Below, piece after piece: positions 9,539 through 19,115 of a stretch of DNA of 38,369 bases (the stretch's first letter is position 1; the number at the start of each line of letters is the position of its first letter). The DNA is taken from NCBI GenBank assembly GCA_029856525.1, contig JAHQXC010000003.1:1-38369 (forward strand), in the 5' to 3' direction. The DNA is from Candidatus Odinarchaeia archaeon. GTDB taxonomy: Archaea; Asgardarchaeota; Odinarchaeia; Odinarchaeales; Odinarchaeaceae. The position numbers were made by a program, and so were the translations under genes. Below the pieces are notes generated by a model. The model was not told the origin of the DNA. It searched no databases and saw nothing but the letters and a program-made list of their open reading frames with translations.

Positions 9539-10363
9539 TTGATAACGGGAGGGACAAGCGGTTTAGGTAAGGCTACAGCGCTCAGCTTAGCTAAACTCCC
9601 TTCATCTCATATTATAATTTTAGGTCGTGATAGAAACCGTTGTGAAGCAGCTGTATCAGATATTATTCAAGCTACCGGTAACAAGTTAGTTGAATATAGA
9701 TTAGCGGATTTATCTTCTCAGGCAAGTATTAGAAGCTTTGCTTCAAAATTTAGAGACGAGTTAACTCCTATTAATATACTTATAAACAACGCGGGGGTTA
9801 TGTGTCAGAAAAGAATTTTAACAGTAGACGGATACGAGTTAACGTTCGCCGTTAATTATCTGGCTCCTTTTCTTTTAACGAATCTCTTAATAGACTCTTT
9901 AAAAAATAACACACCCGCCCGTATAATAAACGTTGCCTCGGATTTTCACAGTGATCGAATAGACTTTGATAATCTTAACGGTGAAAAAAGCTTCTCTCCT
10001 TTCAAAGCTTATAAGCTCTCTAAGCTTGCTTTAATTATCTTCTCATTTCATCTTTCTAAAAAACTTTTAAATACCGAGATTACAGTTAACTGTTTCCATC
10101 CAGGTTTTCTTAAAACAAATATCAGCCGAGGCTTAAGCGGCGTTTACAAATTCGGATTTAAAACAGCTTCTTTCTTATTCGGCAAAAACCCTGAAAAAGC
10201 TGCATCTGATCTAGTGTATTTAGCAACCTCCCCTGAGTTAAGTAACGTGACTGGTAAATATTTTAAAGGACGTGTTGAAGCTAAACCGGCTGCGGTAGCA
10301 TATGATATTCAAATAGGCGAGAGACTATGGGATTTAAGCTTAAAGCTCACCGGGTTATCTTAA
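9539..10363 (+). CDS. Short-chain dehydrogenase/reductase, retinol-dehydrogenase-like
   Basis: ITGGTSGLGKA, NNAGVM, YKLSK catalytic motif, 'FHPGFLKTN'. Start codon uncertain: the frame is open slightly upstream but has no ATG. Confidence 0.9.
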   Translation: MITGGTSGLGKATALSLAKLPSSHIIILGRDRNRCEAAVSDIIQATGNKLVEYRLADLSSQASIRSFASKFRDELTPINILINNAGVMCQKRILTVDGYELTFAVNYLAPFLLTNLLIDSLKNNTPARIINVASDFHSDRIDFDNLNGEKSFSPFKAYKLSKLALIIFSFHLSKKLLNTEITVNCFHPGFLKTNISRGLSGVYKFGFKTASFLFGKNPEKAASDLVYLATSPELSNVTGKYFKGRVEAKPAAVAYDIQIGERLWDLSLKLTGLS

Positions 10364-10421
10364 AAATATTAGCAAGCTTAATATAATCTTCTTTTTCAAA
10401 AATTATAGTTATTAAAGGCTG

Positions 10422-11174
10422 ATGAGTATGATATCTAACCGATTCTATATTAATAAAATCTTAAGTAATATTATAGACGAGGATGTTCACCGGCATCTTA
10501 TAAAGTATAGTAGAGGCGAATTCCCAGGCCCGGATTTGCTTATAAAAATTAAAGGCGGAAAGATCACGGTGAACGCTGATTACGAGTACACTAATTTCAT
10601 AGAGTTTTTATTCATCTCAGAAGTAGATTCAAAGACTTTTAATGTTAAAGGTAAAATCTATGCTTTAAAAGATGTAGCATCTTATCTTAAAGATTTAGGC
10701 GTCTCTTCGATGAAGAAAACGCCGCCGCTTTACTTTACTGATATAAACGGTTTATTTAACAGGGAGATTTTACTTAAAATATTCGATAACGAGTTTATAA
10801 CAGCAGCTTTGTTTAATATTAATCCGGGAGTCGATTTTTACTCTAATATAAAAACAGGGATGCGCATACCTAAACCTAAAATAGAGCGGTCTGAAACACC
10901 CCCATCTTTTATAACTATGAGAGTGGATGTAAACGAGCTTATAGATAAGCCTGCTAATTTTTTAAAACTTTTAATTCCCGATTTACCTGAAGATAAAATA
11001 GACTGTGAGACGATAAAAGTTGAAAACGATTTCACCGTGAATGAACTAATATTCCCTGAAAATAAGGAGAAGATCCCCCCTTCACAGTTAAGATATATGG
11101 TTAAAAAGAAAGGTTACTTGACACGTAGAATCACCGTAGATGATTCTATTATAGAGGGGACATATTATTTTTAG
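10422..11174 (+). CDS. Protein of unknown function
   Basis: 250-aa ORF upstream of psmB. Confidence 0.7.
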   Translation: MSMISNRFYINKILSNIIDEDVHRHLIKYSRGEFPGPDLLIKIKGGKITVNADYEYTNFIEFLFISEVDSKTFNVKGKIYALKDVASYLKDLGVSSMKKTPPLYFTDINGLFNREILLKIFDNEFITAALFNINPGVDFYSNIKTGMRIPKPKIERSETPPSFITMRVDVNELIDKPANFLKLLIPDLPEDKIDCETIKVENDFTVNELIFPENKEKIPPSQLRYMVKKKGYLTRRITVDDSIIEGTYYF

Positions 11175-11362
11175 TAAAACTATAGTCCGGGTTATATATC
11201 CTCCTATTTAAGTTGAGTGTTTAAACGCATCTCACATGAGACTTGTTGAGAGTATATCACAACGCTTATATTCTAAATTAATCTTCGATAAATAATATAG
11301 GCGCTTATAGTGGATTCCACCAATTTACAGATCGTTCACAATCTTATTTGAGCTGAGATAGT

Positions 11363-12016
11363 ATGATAAACGATAATAAATTTAAAACACCCGGTTTCCA
11401 AACCGGGACAACCACTCTCGGATTAATTTATAATGAAGGTGTTATTTTAGCCAGTGAAAGCCGCGTCTCTGAAGGATATTACGTGGCTAGTAAGACAGGT
11501 AAGAAAGTTTTAATGATAGACGACCATATAGGTATGACTATCGCCGGTTCAGTTGCAGACGCTCAATCGATGGTTGATCAGGCTAGAGCGTTAGCGAAAC
11601 TTTATTTTTATGATAAAGGCAGGAAGATGCCTGTTAAAGCAGCGGCTAAGCTTATATCGAATATTCTATTCGGCCAGCGACCGTTGTATTTAATGACAGC
11701 GCTTCTAATAGGCGGCGTGGACGATGAGGGTCCACATCTTTTCAGTTTAGACTCCGCGGGGTCACTTATACCGGATAAATACACTTCCACAGGATCAGGC
11801 TCAGTGATAGCTTACGGTGTTTTAGAGGACTCTTATAAGGATGGTATGAGTGAACGTGAAGCTGTTGAACTCTCTATAAGAGCTATCTCCGCAGCTAAGA
11901 AGCGTGATGTTTTTTCAGGTAACAAGATAAGCGTGGCTGTAATAGATAAGAAGGGGTTCAGACTGCTTTCAGATGAGGAGATAGAAGCGGTTGAGCGTAA
12001 GCTTTCAAGCCAGTGA
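11363..12016 (+). CDS. psmB: Proteasome subunit beta
   Basis: Propeptide G|TTTLGLIYNEGVILASESRVSEG with N-terminal Thr; 'GSGSVIAYGVLEDSYKDGMSEREA'. Confidence 0.95.
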   Translation: MINDNKFKTPGFQTGTTTLGLIYNEGVILASESRVSEGYYVASKTGKKVLMIDDHIGMTIAGSVADAQSMVDQARALAKLYFYDKGRKMPVKAAAKLISNILFGQRPLYLMTALLIGGVDDEGPHLFSLDSAGSLIPDKYTSTGSGSVIAYGVLEDSYKDGMSEREAVELSIRAISAAKKRDVFSGNKISVAVIDKKGFRLLSDEEIEAVERKLSSQ

Positions 12017-12018
12017 TT

Positions 12019-12804
12019 TTATTTTCCAATAATATTAATAATGATCTTTCCGTCAAGGTTTTCATCAACTTGTTTAAGCGTAGATATTAAAGCTATAACC
12101 GTGTTTCTTATTATTTTAGCCGGGAATTGTTTCAAAGGCAGTTTAGCACCGTTAACAACTATCTCTATTCTAGAATCTTCTGTGATCACTGGACAGTCGC
12201 TTAGACTTCTCTCCCCTTTATATATTCTTTCAGCCATCTCAAAGCAGCTAAAACCGCATTTTAAACAATCTAATTTAGGGAGCTCTCTGTAAAACTTGTA
12301 AACTGAGTTAAACTCTTCTATATACCGTTCAACTCTCTTAATTAACTCTTCGAATTCTAAGCTCTCCTCCCCGCTCTTATACGAGTAGTATCCTAGTATA
12401 GGCGGTTTTATATCGCTGAAATAATCTTTCAATTGTTCACTGTTAGTGTAACAGATGATTTTAGCTATTCGACTATCTTTTCGAGCGATTTCTGAAAAAC
12501 CCTCTAATATTATAACATCTACGGGTGTGATAATGTTTTTTTCAATATCTTCAATTGAAGCCGGTTCAACCACACTATCCGCGTATATCGTAATCTTCCC
12601 GGCGGAGAATAATATAACAGGACTCGCTCCAGCTTGATGGAATCTATAACTATCGGTTCCTTTATCATCTAATTCAAGTTTATGAGTAGTATGCTTCACA
12701 GCAGCCACTTTTATTTTACGATTAATTAAAGCAGCTATTATTCTCTCAGCTAACCCGGTTTTACCTGTATCTTTTTTCCCTAATATGCATATGACCGGAT
12801 GCAA
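12019..12804 (-). CDS. mobB: Molybdopterin-guanine dinucleotide biosynthesis MobB-like GTP-binding protein with C-terminal Cys-rich domain
   Basis: P-loop GKKDTGKT, 'VAAVKHTTH', 'DSYRFHQAGA', 'VIILEGF'; extra C-terminal 'LDCLKCGFSCFEMAERIYKGERSLSDCPV'. Confidence 0.85.
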   Translation of the reverse strand: MHPVICILGKKDTGKTGLAERIIAALINRKIKVAAVKHTTHKLELDDKGTDSYRFHQAGASPVILFSAGKITIYADSVVEPASIEDIEKNIITPVDVIILEGFSEIARKDSRIAKIICYTNSEQLKDYFSDIKPPILGYYSYKSGEESLEFEELIKRVERYIEEFNSVYKFYRELPKLDCLKCGFSCFEMAERIYKGERSLSDCPVITEDSRIEIVVNGAKLPLKQFPAKIIRNTVIALISTLKQVDENLDGKIIINIIGK

Positions 12805-12957
12805 TTATCTCCCCTTCCATTTTATAATTATTTTATGTTAATCTAAGTTTCATATAAGTTTTAAAATAAGCGGATTCAAATTATATAAATGTTAAAAATC
12901 AAGCTGTAAACTATTAATATATTAGGTTTGAATACGTGAATTGGATGTGGAATTCTC

Positions 12958-13698
12958 ATGTCTATGTTAACTGCAGCTGACGCTTTAAATACGGCTATTA
13001 GTGAAAACGATCCTGTGAAACGTTCTCAAAAATTTTTTGAAGCCTGCCTTCTTTTATTTAAAGCCGGCCGTTTTGATGAAGCGCTGAAATATATATTTAA
13101 TGTAACAGATGCTGAACAATTTATTAATCTCGTCACAGACGAATATTTTAACACGAAGCTTTTTGAAATGAGCATGGTTAAAACGCTTAAAGACCTGCTT
13201 GTAAAAGCTGAAGAGAAAATATCCTCTTTAAATAGTATAAGCGATCAGATTCGCATGAGTTTAAAAATTTCTCTTTCATATTTTCGAATCGGGTTAATCC
13301 CCGAGTCTCATAGGATAGTTGAATTCGTGTTAGAATCTATTAGAAAATATACAGGCGAGGACCGTGATAGCTTACTTTGCATGTTAGTTGATGTGCAATC
13401 TAGAATTAGTGATTTAAAAGAGGCGCGTAAAACTGCAAGTGAAATAAAAAACCGGGTTTTCAAATCTCTAGCGTTATTATATATTGTGAAAGCGTTCTCG
13501 TTTAAAGATCAAACAGATGAAGCTATTCTAGTCGCTAACGAAATAGATGATCCTATTCAAAGATCTAATGCTTTTACATATATAGCGGCTTCCTTGATCA
13601 GGAAGAGGAATATTCATGAAGCTGAGCTTATCGCAGCGCTTATAACTGTTCCAGTTTGGAGGGAGAAAATAAAGCATTGGATTCACGTTTACAGATGA
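12958..13698 (+). CDS. Helical-repeat (TPR-like) protein of unknown function
   Basis: 246-aa ORF with repeated helical hairpins (e.g. 'AGRFDEALKYIFNV', 'KDQTDEAILVANEIDDPIQRSNAFTYIAAS'). Confidence 0.65.
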   Translation: MSMLTAADALNTAISENDPVKRSQKFFEACLLLFKAGRFDEALKYIFNVTDAEQFINLVTDEYFNTKLFEMSMVKTLKDLLVKAEEKISSLNSISDQIRMSLKISLSYFRIGLIPESHRIVEFVLESIRKYTGEDRDSLLCMLVDVQSRISDLKEARKTASEIKNRVFKSLALLYIVKAFSFKDQTDEAILVANEIDDPIQRSNAFTYIAASLIRKRNIHEAELIAALITVPVWREKIKHWIHVYR

Positions 13699-13807
13699 GC
13701 AGGCTTAATTCATCTAATTTTGAAACTCAATCATCTCATATTCGGAGATTTTATAAAAGCTGTTTTTAAGTAAAACTTATTAGATTATAGGATGATAAAT
13801 ATTTTAG

Positions 13808-14239
13808 GTGGTTGTTTTGCCTCAAAGCATGCGTATCCTCCAAAAAAATCTTAAAAACGCTAGAGCTAAGCTAGAAGAGGCTTTTAAAAACATTGTAGAA
13901 AAAGAGAAGATGGCTAATTTTTATAAATACTATGCGAATTATTACTGGGTTAAATCATCTGATATTCAGATCCAACTCTGGTTGAAGGAATTTAATGAGC
14001 TTTTAAACCAGAAATCTTTAGTTAACGATAAAAATACTCTGGCTGATAGAATTAAAAGAGTTGAAAATGATATCGTTCACATACTCTCTAATTTAAAGAA
14101 ATGTGATGAAGAGGCTGTTCAAAAGAACTGGAAGGTTAGATCAAAGTATAAGACTATCCACGATTATATTCGTGAGGTATACGGTAAAGCTGCAGAGCTG
14201 CGGCGTTTACTTAAAAAAGTTAGTGCTAATTTTTTATAG
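13808..14239 (+). CDS. Small helical protein of unknown function
   Basis: 143-aa ORF, convergent with the cupin gene with a short overlap. Confidence 0.6.
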   Translation: MVVLPQSMRILQKNLKNARAKLEEAFKNIVEKEKMANFYKYYANYYWVKSSDIQIQLWLKEFNELLNQKSLVNDKNTLADRIKRVENDIVHILSNLKKCDEEAVQKNWKVRSKYKTIHDYIREVYGKAAELRRLLKKVSANFL

Positions 14240-14570
14240 GGATTAGGCATAGGAATACTAAGTCTGTTGCTCCTATATTCTTATAATAGTGAGGCTCATT
14301 CGGTGGAATGTAAATAGCTGTATTCTCCTCAACCTGGTAGCTTTCATCACCGTTTTTAACAACACCTCTCCCTTTTAATATGAAGATTTCATGCTCCCAG
14401 TTATGACTATGTAACCCTATCTCCCCTCCAGGTTTGACTGTGAAAAGTCTCATAGCGAAGTTCTCAGCTCCGCAGATCTCCTTGTTTATTAAAACCTTTA
14501 TATAAGTGTCTTTGACACCTTCTTGATTAACTAATTCAGCTTTCACATCTTTAACTTTTTTAATATACAA
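14226..14570 (-). CDS. Cupin-domain protein
   Basis: 'MRLFTVKPGGEIGLHSHNWEHEIFILKGRGVV...ENTAIYIPPNEPHYYKNIG' - both cupin motifs. Confidence 0.92.
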   Translation of the reverse strand: MYIKKVKDVKAELVNQEGVKDTYIKVLINKEICGAENFAMRLFTVKPGGEIGLHSHNWEHEIFILKGRGVVKNGDESYQVEENTAIYIPPNEPHYYKNIGATDLVFLCLIPIKN

Positions 14571-14636
14571 TTTATTTACCTCCTATTGAAATAAATTTTT
14601 ATATTATCTCTTTATGTATTATACGCTTAAAAACTA

Positions 14637-15176
14637 ATGCGGGGTTGTTTTTTGCCGTTTACACTCTTACATTACCCGGTTGCATTCATATTTTACCATA
14701 TTACTAAGAAGCGTCTTAACCTACCTGTTTTAGTCATATCTTCAATGATACCTGACTTGGAGATACCTTTCATGTTTTTATTAACAGGCGGTTTAATCGA
14801 CCGCTTAGTTTTTCATAGTTTAATAGGAGGCCTAGTTTTAGGTATCCCTTTAACTATACTAGTCTTTTACCCTCTTTACAAAATATTTTTCAATAAGATA
14901 GCCGCCGTCTCATTTAAAAAGGAGTCGTATAAGATTTTAGTTTTATCAGCTGCCATAGGTGTTTTATCTCATATAATTTTGGATTCAACCCAGCACCCTT
15001 ATAACCCATTGTTTTGGCCTATCTTATCAGAGTCTTTTAACGATCTCATTTTATTCGGTAATCTGATTATCGCGTCTAATCTTCTATATATGGTTTTCAC
15101 GACCGCCATGTTGCTAATTATCTTATATGCTTTATTGAATAGGAAGGGGTTTTTAACACAAATCTTCATAGAATAA
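14637..15176 (+). CDS. Membrane-bound metal-dependent hydrolase-like protein (YdjM/DUF457-like)
   Basis: 'LLHYPVAFI..', 'SSMIPDLEIPF', 'HSLIGGLVLGIP', 'GVLSHIILDSTQHPYNPLFWP'. Confidence 0.8.
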   Translation: MRGCFLPFTLLHYPVAFIFYHITKKRLNLPVLVISSMIPDLEIPFMFLLTGGLIDRLVFHSLIGGLVLGIPLTILVFYPLYKIFFNKIAAVSFKKESYKILVLSAAIGVLSHIILDSTQHPYNPLFWPILSESFNDLILFGNLIIASNLLYMVFTTAMLLIILYALLNRKGFLTQIFIE

Positions 15177-15358
15177 TTTTAAAATAAGATATTTTTTGTT
15201 TTCTTCAGATTATCAAGTTCATCTATTGTAAGAAAAACACTGTTTCTTAAAAATCCTGTTACAGGTTTAAACTCTTTTTCATTTCCAGGTTAAACTTGTA
15301 TTCACGCTCTTCAATCTAATCGAATTATTCTTTTAACTTTATCAGCAGGGGGCTTTTT

Positions 15359-15469
15359 ATGAAAACGGGGAGGTCCCTCTCTTTAATAGTAGCCGTATTT
15401 TTTACAATGCTTGTTCGCATTTCATTATACTCAAATTTATTGAAGAGATTAATAGAGATTATATTGTGA
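15359..15469 (+). pseudogene. 36-codon ORF encoding one hydrophobic segment (MKTGRSLSLIVAVFFTMLVRISLYSNLLKRLIEIIL*); micro-protein or 5' relic of an interrupted membrane-protein gene
   Basis: SD-like AGGGGG shortly upstream; TM-like peptide; followed by an IS605-type relic. Confidence 0.3.
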
Positions 15470-15499
15470 AAAACCTTATCTCTAAAAAGTATTTTTAAA

Positions 15500-15653
15500 A
15501 ATCAGCGTTTACATCTTCTACACTTTAAAAACACTGGATTTGAAGACTCTGAGAAGCCTGTTAAGAGAGAGCCTCTAATCCGCGCTGAGACTGGATCGTA
15601 GACTACATCTCTAATGAAATTTAAAGCTCTCTCCGAAAGGAATAGTGGTTGAC
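15500..15653 (+). mobile_element. Degenerate IS200/IS605 right end: TnpB C-terminal tail relic plus terminal hairpin
   Basis: Open frame NQRLHLLHFKNTGFEDSEKPVKREPLIRAETGS* (stop 15599-15601), then AAAGCTCTCTCCGAAAGGAATAGTGGTTGAC, the hairpin/TTGAC ending expected of IS605-family right ends. Confidence 0.6.
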
Positions 15654-15722
15654 TTATAGAAAAAGATTTAAATAATATTTATGTGATTATAGCTACGGTT
15701 TTATTTAAACTCTGGTTTAGAA

Positions 15723-16337
15723 GTGGTTGAAGTGAGCGATATAAAACTTTTTAATAAATGGGATTATGATAACCTCCAGGTTAGTGATATAGGCCTTCAA
15801 AGATATATCTCGCTTAAACCTGTTGTGCTTCCGCACACCGGGGGTAGGCATGAGCATAAACGTTTCGGTAAATCTGAGGTTCCTATAGTGGAGAGATTCG
15901 TTAACAGGCTTATAGCGGTTGGTTTAGCTAAAGGTAAAGGCGGTAAGCATATTAAGATGTGTATCGCTACAGGTAAGAAGCAGACTGCTATTAATATTGT
16001 TAAAAACGCTTTTGAAATAATTAATTTAAGAACAGGTAAGAATCCTATTCAAGTTTTAATAGACGCTATTGTTAACTCAGCTCCACGTGAGGATACTACT
16101 AGAATAAGTTATGGTGGTATAGTTTACCATCAATCTGTTGACATGTCTCCTCAGAGGAGAGTGGACATGGCTTTAAGATTTCTCGCTCAAGGTGCTTTAA
16201 AAGCTAGTAAGAAAAATTCTAGTACTATCGAGGAGTGTGTAGCTGAGGAGCTGATAGCTGCTTCCGAGAATAATCCTAAAAGCTATGCTATTAGTAGGAA
16301 GGAGGAGCGTGAGCGGATCGCTGCAGCGGCTAGATAA
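15723..16337 (+). CDS. rpsG: 30S ribosomal protein S7 (uS7)
   Basis: 'HGGRHEHKRFGKSEVPIVERFVNRL', 'GKNPIQVLIDAIVNSAPREDTTRISYGGIVYHQSVDMSPQRRVDMALRFLAQGA', C-terminal 'SYAISRKEERERIAAAAR'. Confidence 0.97.
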   Translation: MVEVSDIKLFNKWDYDNLQVSDIGLQRYISLKPVVLPHTGGRHEHKRFGKSEVPIVERFVNRLIAVGLAKGKGGKHIKMCIATGKKQTAINIVKNAFEIINLRTGKNPIQVLIDAIVNSAPREDTTRISYGGIVYHQSVDMSPQRRVDMALRFLAQGALKASKKNSSTIEECVAEELIAASENNPKSYAISRKEERERIAAAAR

Positions 16338-16359
16338 AATTTTATATAACTTACATTTT

Positions 16360-16665
16360 TCAACTTATATTTTGAGATAACTCGATAAGATCCGCGGCTA
16401 TTCCTTCTCTTTCAATATAAAGTTTTAAATTCTCGAATTTTATCATTTTAGCTTTATAAGCGTCTACTATTATAGCTAGTTTGGTTACCACTCTGCATAT
16501 TTTATTTAACACTATATCGTTTATCACCCGTTTTTTACTATTTACTATCTGCCATATTTTATCGATACGGTTTTGTATTTCATCGGCTTTAAATTTGCCC
16601 TCATCTGTTATAGCTAGTATAGAGCTTATACGCTCAAGCTCTATATTGACGCTCACATCAAACAC
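16360..16665 (-). CDS. Small helical orphan protein (paralog of 16947-17258)
   Basis: 101-aa ORF; shares the pattern ...IxxIWxxxN...I..IV..(A)I.(V/E)AY.A..I..E.L...I...A..(D/E)LI..S.NI(S/N) with the 103-aa ORF nearby. Confidence 0.6.
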   Translation of the reverse strand: MFDVSVNIELERISSILAITDEGKFKADEIQNRIDKIWQIVNSKKRVINDIVLNKICRVVTKLAIIVDAYKAKMIKFENLKLYIEREGIAADLIELSQNIS

Positions 16666-16696
16666 CTATATTTCACGGTTATATTCGATAATAATT

Positions 16697-16933
16697 CTAA
16701 AGATGTATATAAAGCTCGTATTCTTTGCTGTCACTCACCTTCATAAACGCTTTTATCTGATCCTCTGTAATTTTATCTAATAGGGTTAAAAATGTTTTAA
16801 TATATTCTTTATTATAATTTGATTCTTTGAATACTAGTTTGAATCTTTCACTCCCGTATTTATCGACTAATATGTCACCGTTTTGAACATCCTTAAGTAA
16901 CTCGAATATATTATTAAGCTGCTTCTCCCCCAT
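16697..16933 (-). CDS. Small orphan protein
   Basis: 78-aa ORF between two paralogous small ORFs, same strand. Confidence 0.55.
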   Translation of the reverse strand: MGEKQLNNIFELLKDVQNGDILVDKYGSERFKLVFKESNYNKEYIKTFLTLLDKITEDQIKAFMKVSDSKEYELYIHL

Positions 16934-16946
16934 CTCCGAAACCCCT

Positions 16947-17258
16947 CTAATTTATATTATAAGAATAATCTATTAGTTCGCTGACCGCCTTAATTTTTAA
17001 GATGTTTACGATAAGCTCCTCTTTTGTTATTGCACCTGCCAGATAGGCTTCTATAGCGATTGACATGTTGACTATGATCTCTGTTATCTGCTTTGTTTCA
17101 AATGACTGAAGCTGGTTTAAATATTTCCATATATTGTTTAATTCTTCGTATACTCTTCTGGTTTCATCGTGTGATTGTTTTATTATAAGCTCCTTTGTCT
17201 TATACGCGATGTTCATGATTTTTTCTTTTACATCTTCTGCTGCTGTTAACTGGTTCAT
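16947..17258 (-). CDS. Small helical orphan protein (paralog of 16360-16665)
   Basis: 103-aa ORF with SD-like AGGAGGAGAAGAA upstream on the minus strand; similarity as above. Confidence 0.65.
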   Translation of the reverse strand: MNQLTAAEDVKEKIMNIAYKTKELIIKQSHDETRRVYEELNNIWKYLNQLQSFETKQITEIIVNMSIAIEAYLAGAITKEELIVNILKIKAVSELIDYSYNIN

Positions 17259-17540
17259 TCTTCTTCTCCTCCTATCAGTGTAAATAGGCTTTTTTTATTC
17301 CTTTTTAAACACTTCTGTTCGTTTAAAGAATTATTATAAAATAAGCTTAAACTTGTTCATAAATTTTTTTATACATTTTTAAATGCTTTTTTTATTTTTA
17401 AACTGTTTTTTATCGTTTTATTTTATGGGAATATGCTTTAATTCTCTTATTTTATGTTTATTTTAAATATTATCGGAATCTTTATATCGAACAATTGCAC
17501 AATTTTTATTAGAATTATTATATTTTTTTTCGGTGCCGTT

Positions 17541-19115
17541 ATGCTGAAAACCGAATTCCAGTCAATCATCGAGACAACAATTAAAGATTATCTTGATAAG
17601 AAGACCGTGTGGAGTGAATTTTTAGAATCACCTATAATATTTAACGACGATCATATTCAAATAGCTCGTAGAATATTTCAAAAATATGTTTCGAAGATAA
17701 TCCCTGAAACTATACTAGAAGACCTCGAATACCTGCTATTATATAAGCTATCTGACGCTTCGATACGCCAAAGATTACTGGAAGAGTGGAGTAATAAAAG
17801 GAATTCAAATATAGAAGACGCTACTAAAATCACATATGAATTCGAAGACGGATCGTGTTATAGAGCTGTCTACGATCTTATTCTTTATGATAAAATGACC
17901 AGCGGCTTATTCCTTCCAACGATTTTAGAAAACATGAAGAAATTAGAGAAATATAATTATACTCTCGATTTAAAAGACGCATGCCATTATATACGTCTTC
18001 ACTCTCTTTTAACCTATACAGTTGAGTTGGATACAACGGATATCAAAATCATAGAATTGCTGAGCAAAGACCCTCTTATCTCAAATAACGAGGCTGCTAG
18101 CCGGCTCAGATTATCGAGAAATACTTTTTCAAACCGTCTGCTAAGACTTCAGAAAAGAGGCTGCTTATTTTTCAATGGCAGAATAAACCTTGAAAGACTA
18201 GGTTTAAAAATTTTAACGATCATGACAGATCAGATTATTCCAAAGCTACCATATATGAGAATTGTTCAAGAGCTTAGAGGAGGGTCAACCGTCTACCTTT
18301 ATTCGTTTAACATTCCTGAAGAGTTTCTAACCTCTTTTATTGAACTGGTTAAACCTTATATAAGAAACGCTGAATACTGGATTGATGAAGGACCTGGACG
18401 GCACTCTCTCTCACTAAGAAATTCCTATGATACTGTGAATAAGAAATGGGCGTTCAACTGGGAGAACTGGGCGTTATGGGTGAGAAAGGTTTTAGATGAA
18501 TCATGGCATACGCTTTACGTTTCAGGTGATGTAGAGGAATCAACTCCAGGGGGAGAGCATAATCTCAGAATATTAGATTATGATATACTAGACTTAGAAT
18601 TATTAAATCAGCTAAGCTATGACTTCAAGCAGCCTATACGGGATATTTCACTTAAACTAGGGGTTTCACCTACCACTGTTTATGAGCGTAAAATTCGTTT
18701 AATATCTAACGGTGTTGTTAAACCAACTTTATTCGTTGAAAATATAGGGTTAGATGAACATGTATTTATTAAAATTAAAGGATCGGAGAAAATCATAAAT
18801 TCTGTGGAATCAGGCTTACTAGATCTGCCGAGTGTGTACATTTTTCGGGTTAGAAATTTGCAAGGGGAGAAAGCACTTAACGCATATCTTTTTCTTCCTA
18901 AAGGGAGTCTTGTAATGGTTGATTACACTCTTAAAAACTATTTGGAAGATATGAGTGAGGAGGTTGATTTCAAGCTTTTCTACAGGCTTAAGCAAAACTA
19001 TCTCTCTCAGGGTTTACCGTTCACCTTCGAAAACACGTATTTATATAAGGAAGAGTTTAGAAAATGGATTTTCCCGCAAAAAACTATTATTAAAATATTA
19101 AAAGAAGGTAGCTGA
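17541..19115 (+). CDS. Large transcriptional-regulator-like protein with two separated Lrp/AsnC-type HTH modules
   Basis: HTH 1 'DTTDIKIIELLSKDPLISNNEAASRLRLSRNTFSNRLLRLQKRG'; HTH 2 'DYDILDLELLNQLSYDFKQPIRDISLKLGVSPTTVYERKIRLISNGVV'. The ORF track starts at 17454; ATG 17541 preferred. Confidence 0.75.
   Translation: MLKTEFQSIIETTIKDYLDKKTVWSEFLESPIIFNDDHIQIARRIFQKYVSKIIPETILEDLEYLLLYKLSDASIRQRLLEEWSNKRNSNIEDATKITYEFEDGSCYRAVYDLILYDKMTSGLFLPTILENMKKLEKYNYTLDLKDACHYIRLHSLLTYTVELDTTDIKIIELLSKDPLISNNEAASRLRLSRNTFSNRLLRLQKRGCLFFNGRINLERLGLKILTIMTDQIIPKLPYMRIVQELRGGSTVYLYSFNIPEEFLTSFIELVKPYIRNAEYWIDEGPGRHSLSLRNSYDTVNKKWAFNWENWALWVRKVLDESWHTLYVSGDVEESTPGGEHNLRILDYDILDLELLNQLSYDFKQPIRDISLKLGVSPTTVYERKIRLISNGVVKPTLFVENIGLDEHVFIKIKGSEKIINSVESGLLDLPSVYIFRVRNLQGEKALNAYLFLPKGSLVMVDYTLKNYLEDMSEEVDFKLFYRLKQNYLSQGLPFTFENTYLYKEEFRKWIFPQKTIIKILKEGS

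Noticed and set aside
16481-16780. 99-aa plus-strand ORF
   Set aside because: Antisense to two better-supported minus-strand small ORFs; composition looks like a reverse-strand artefact.
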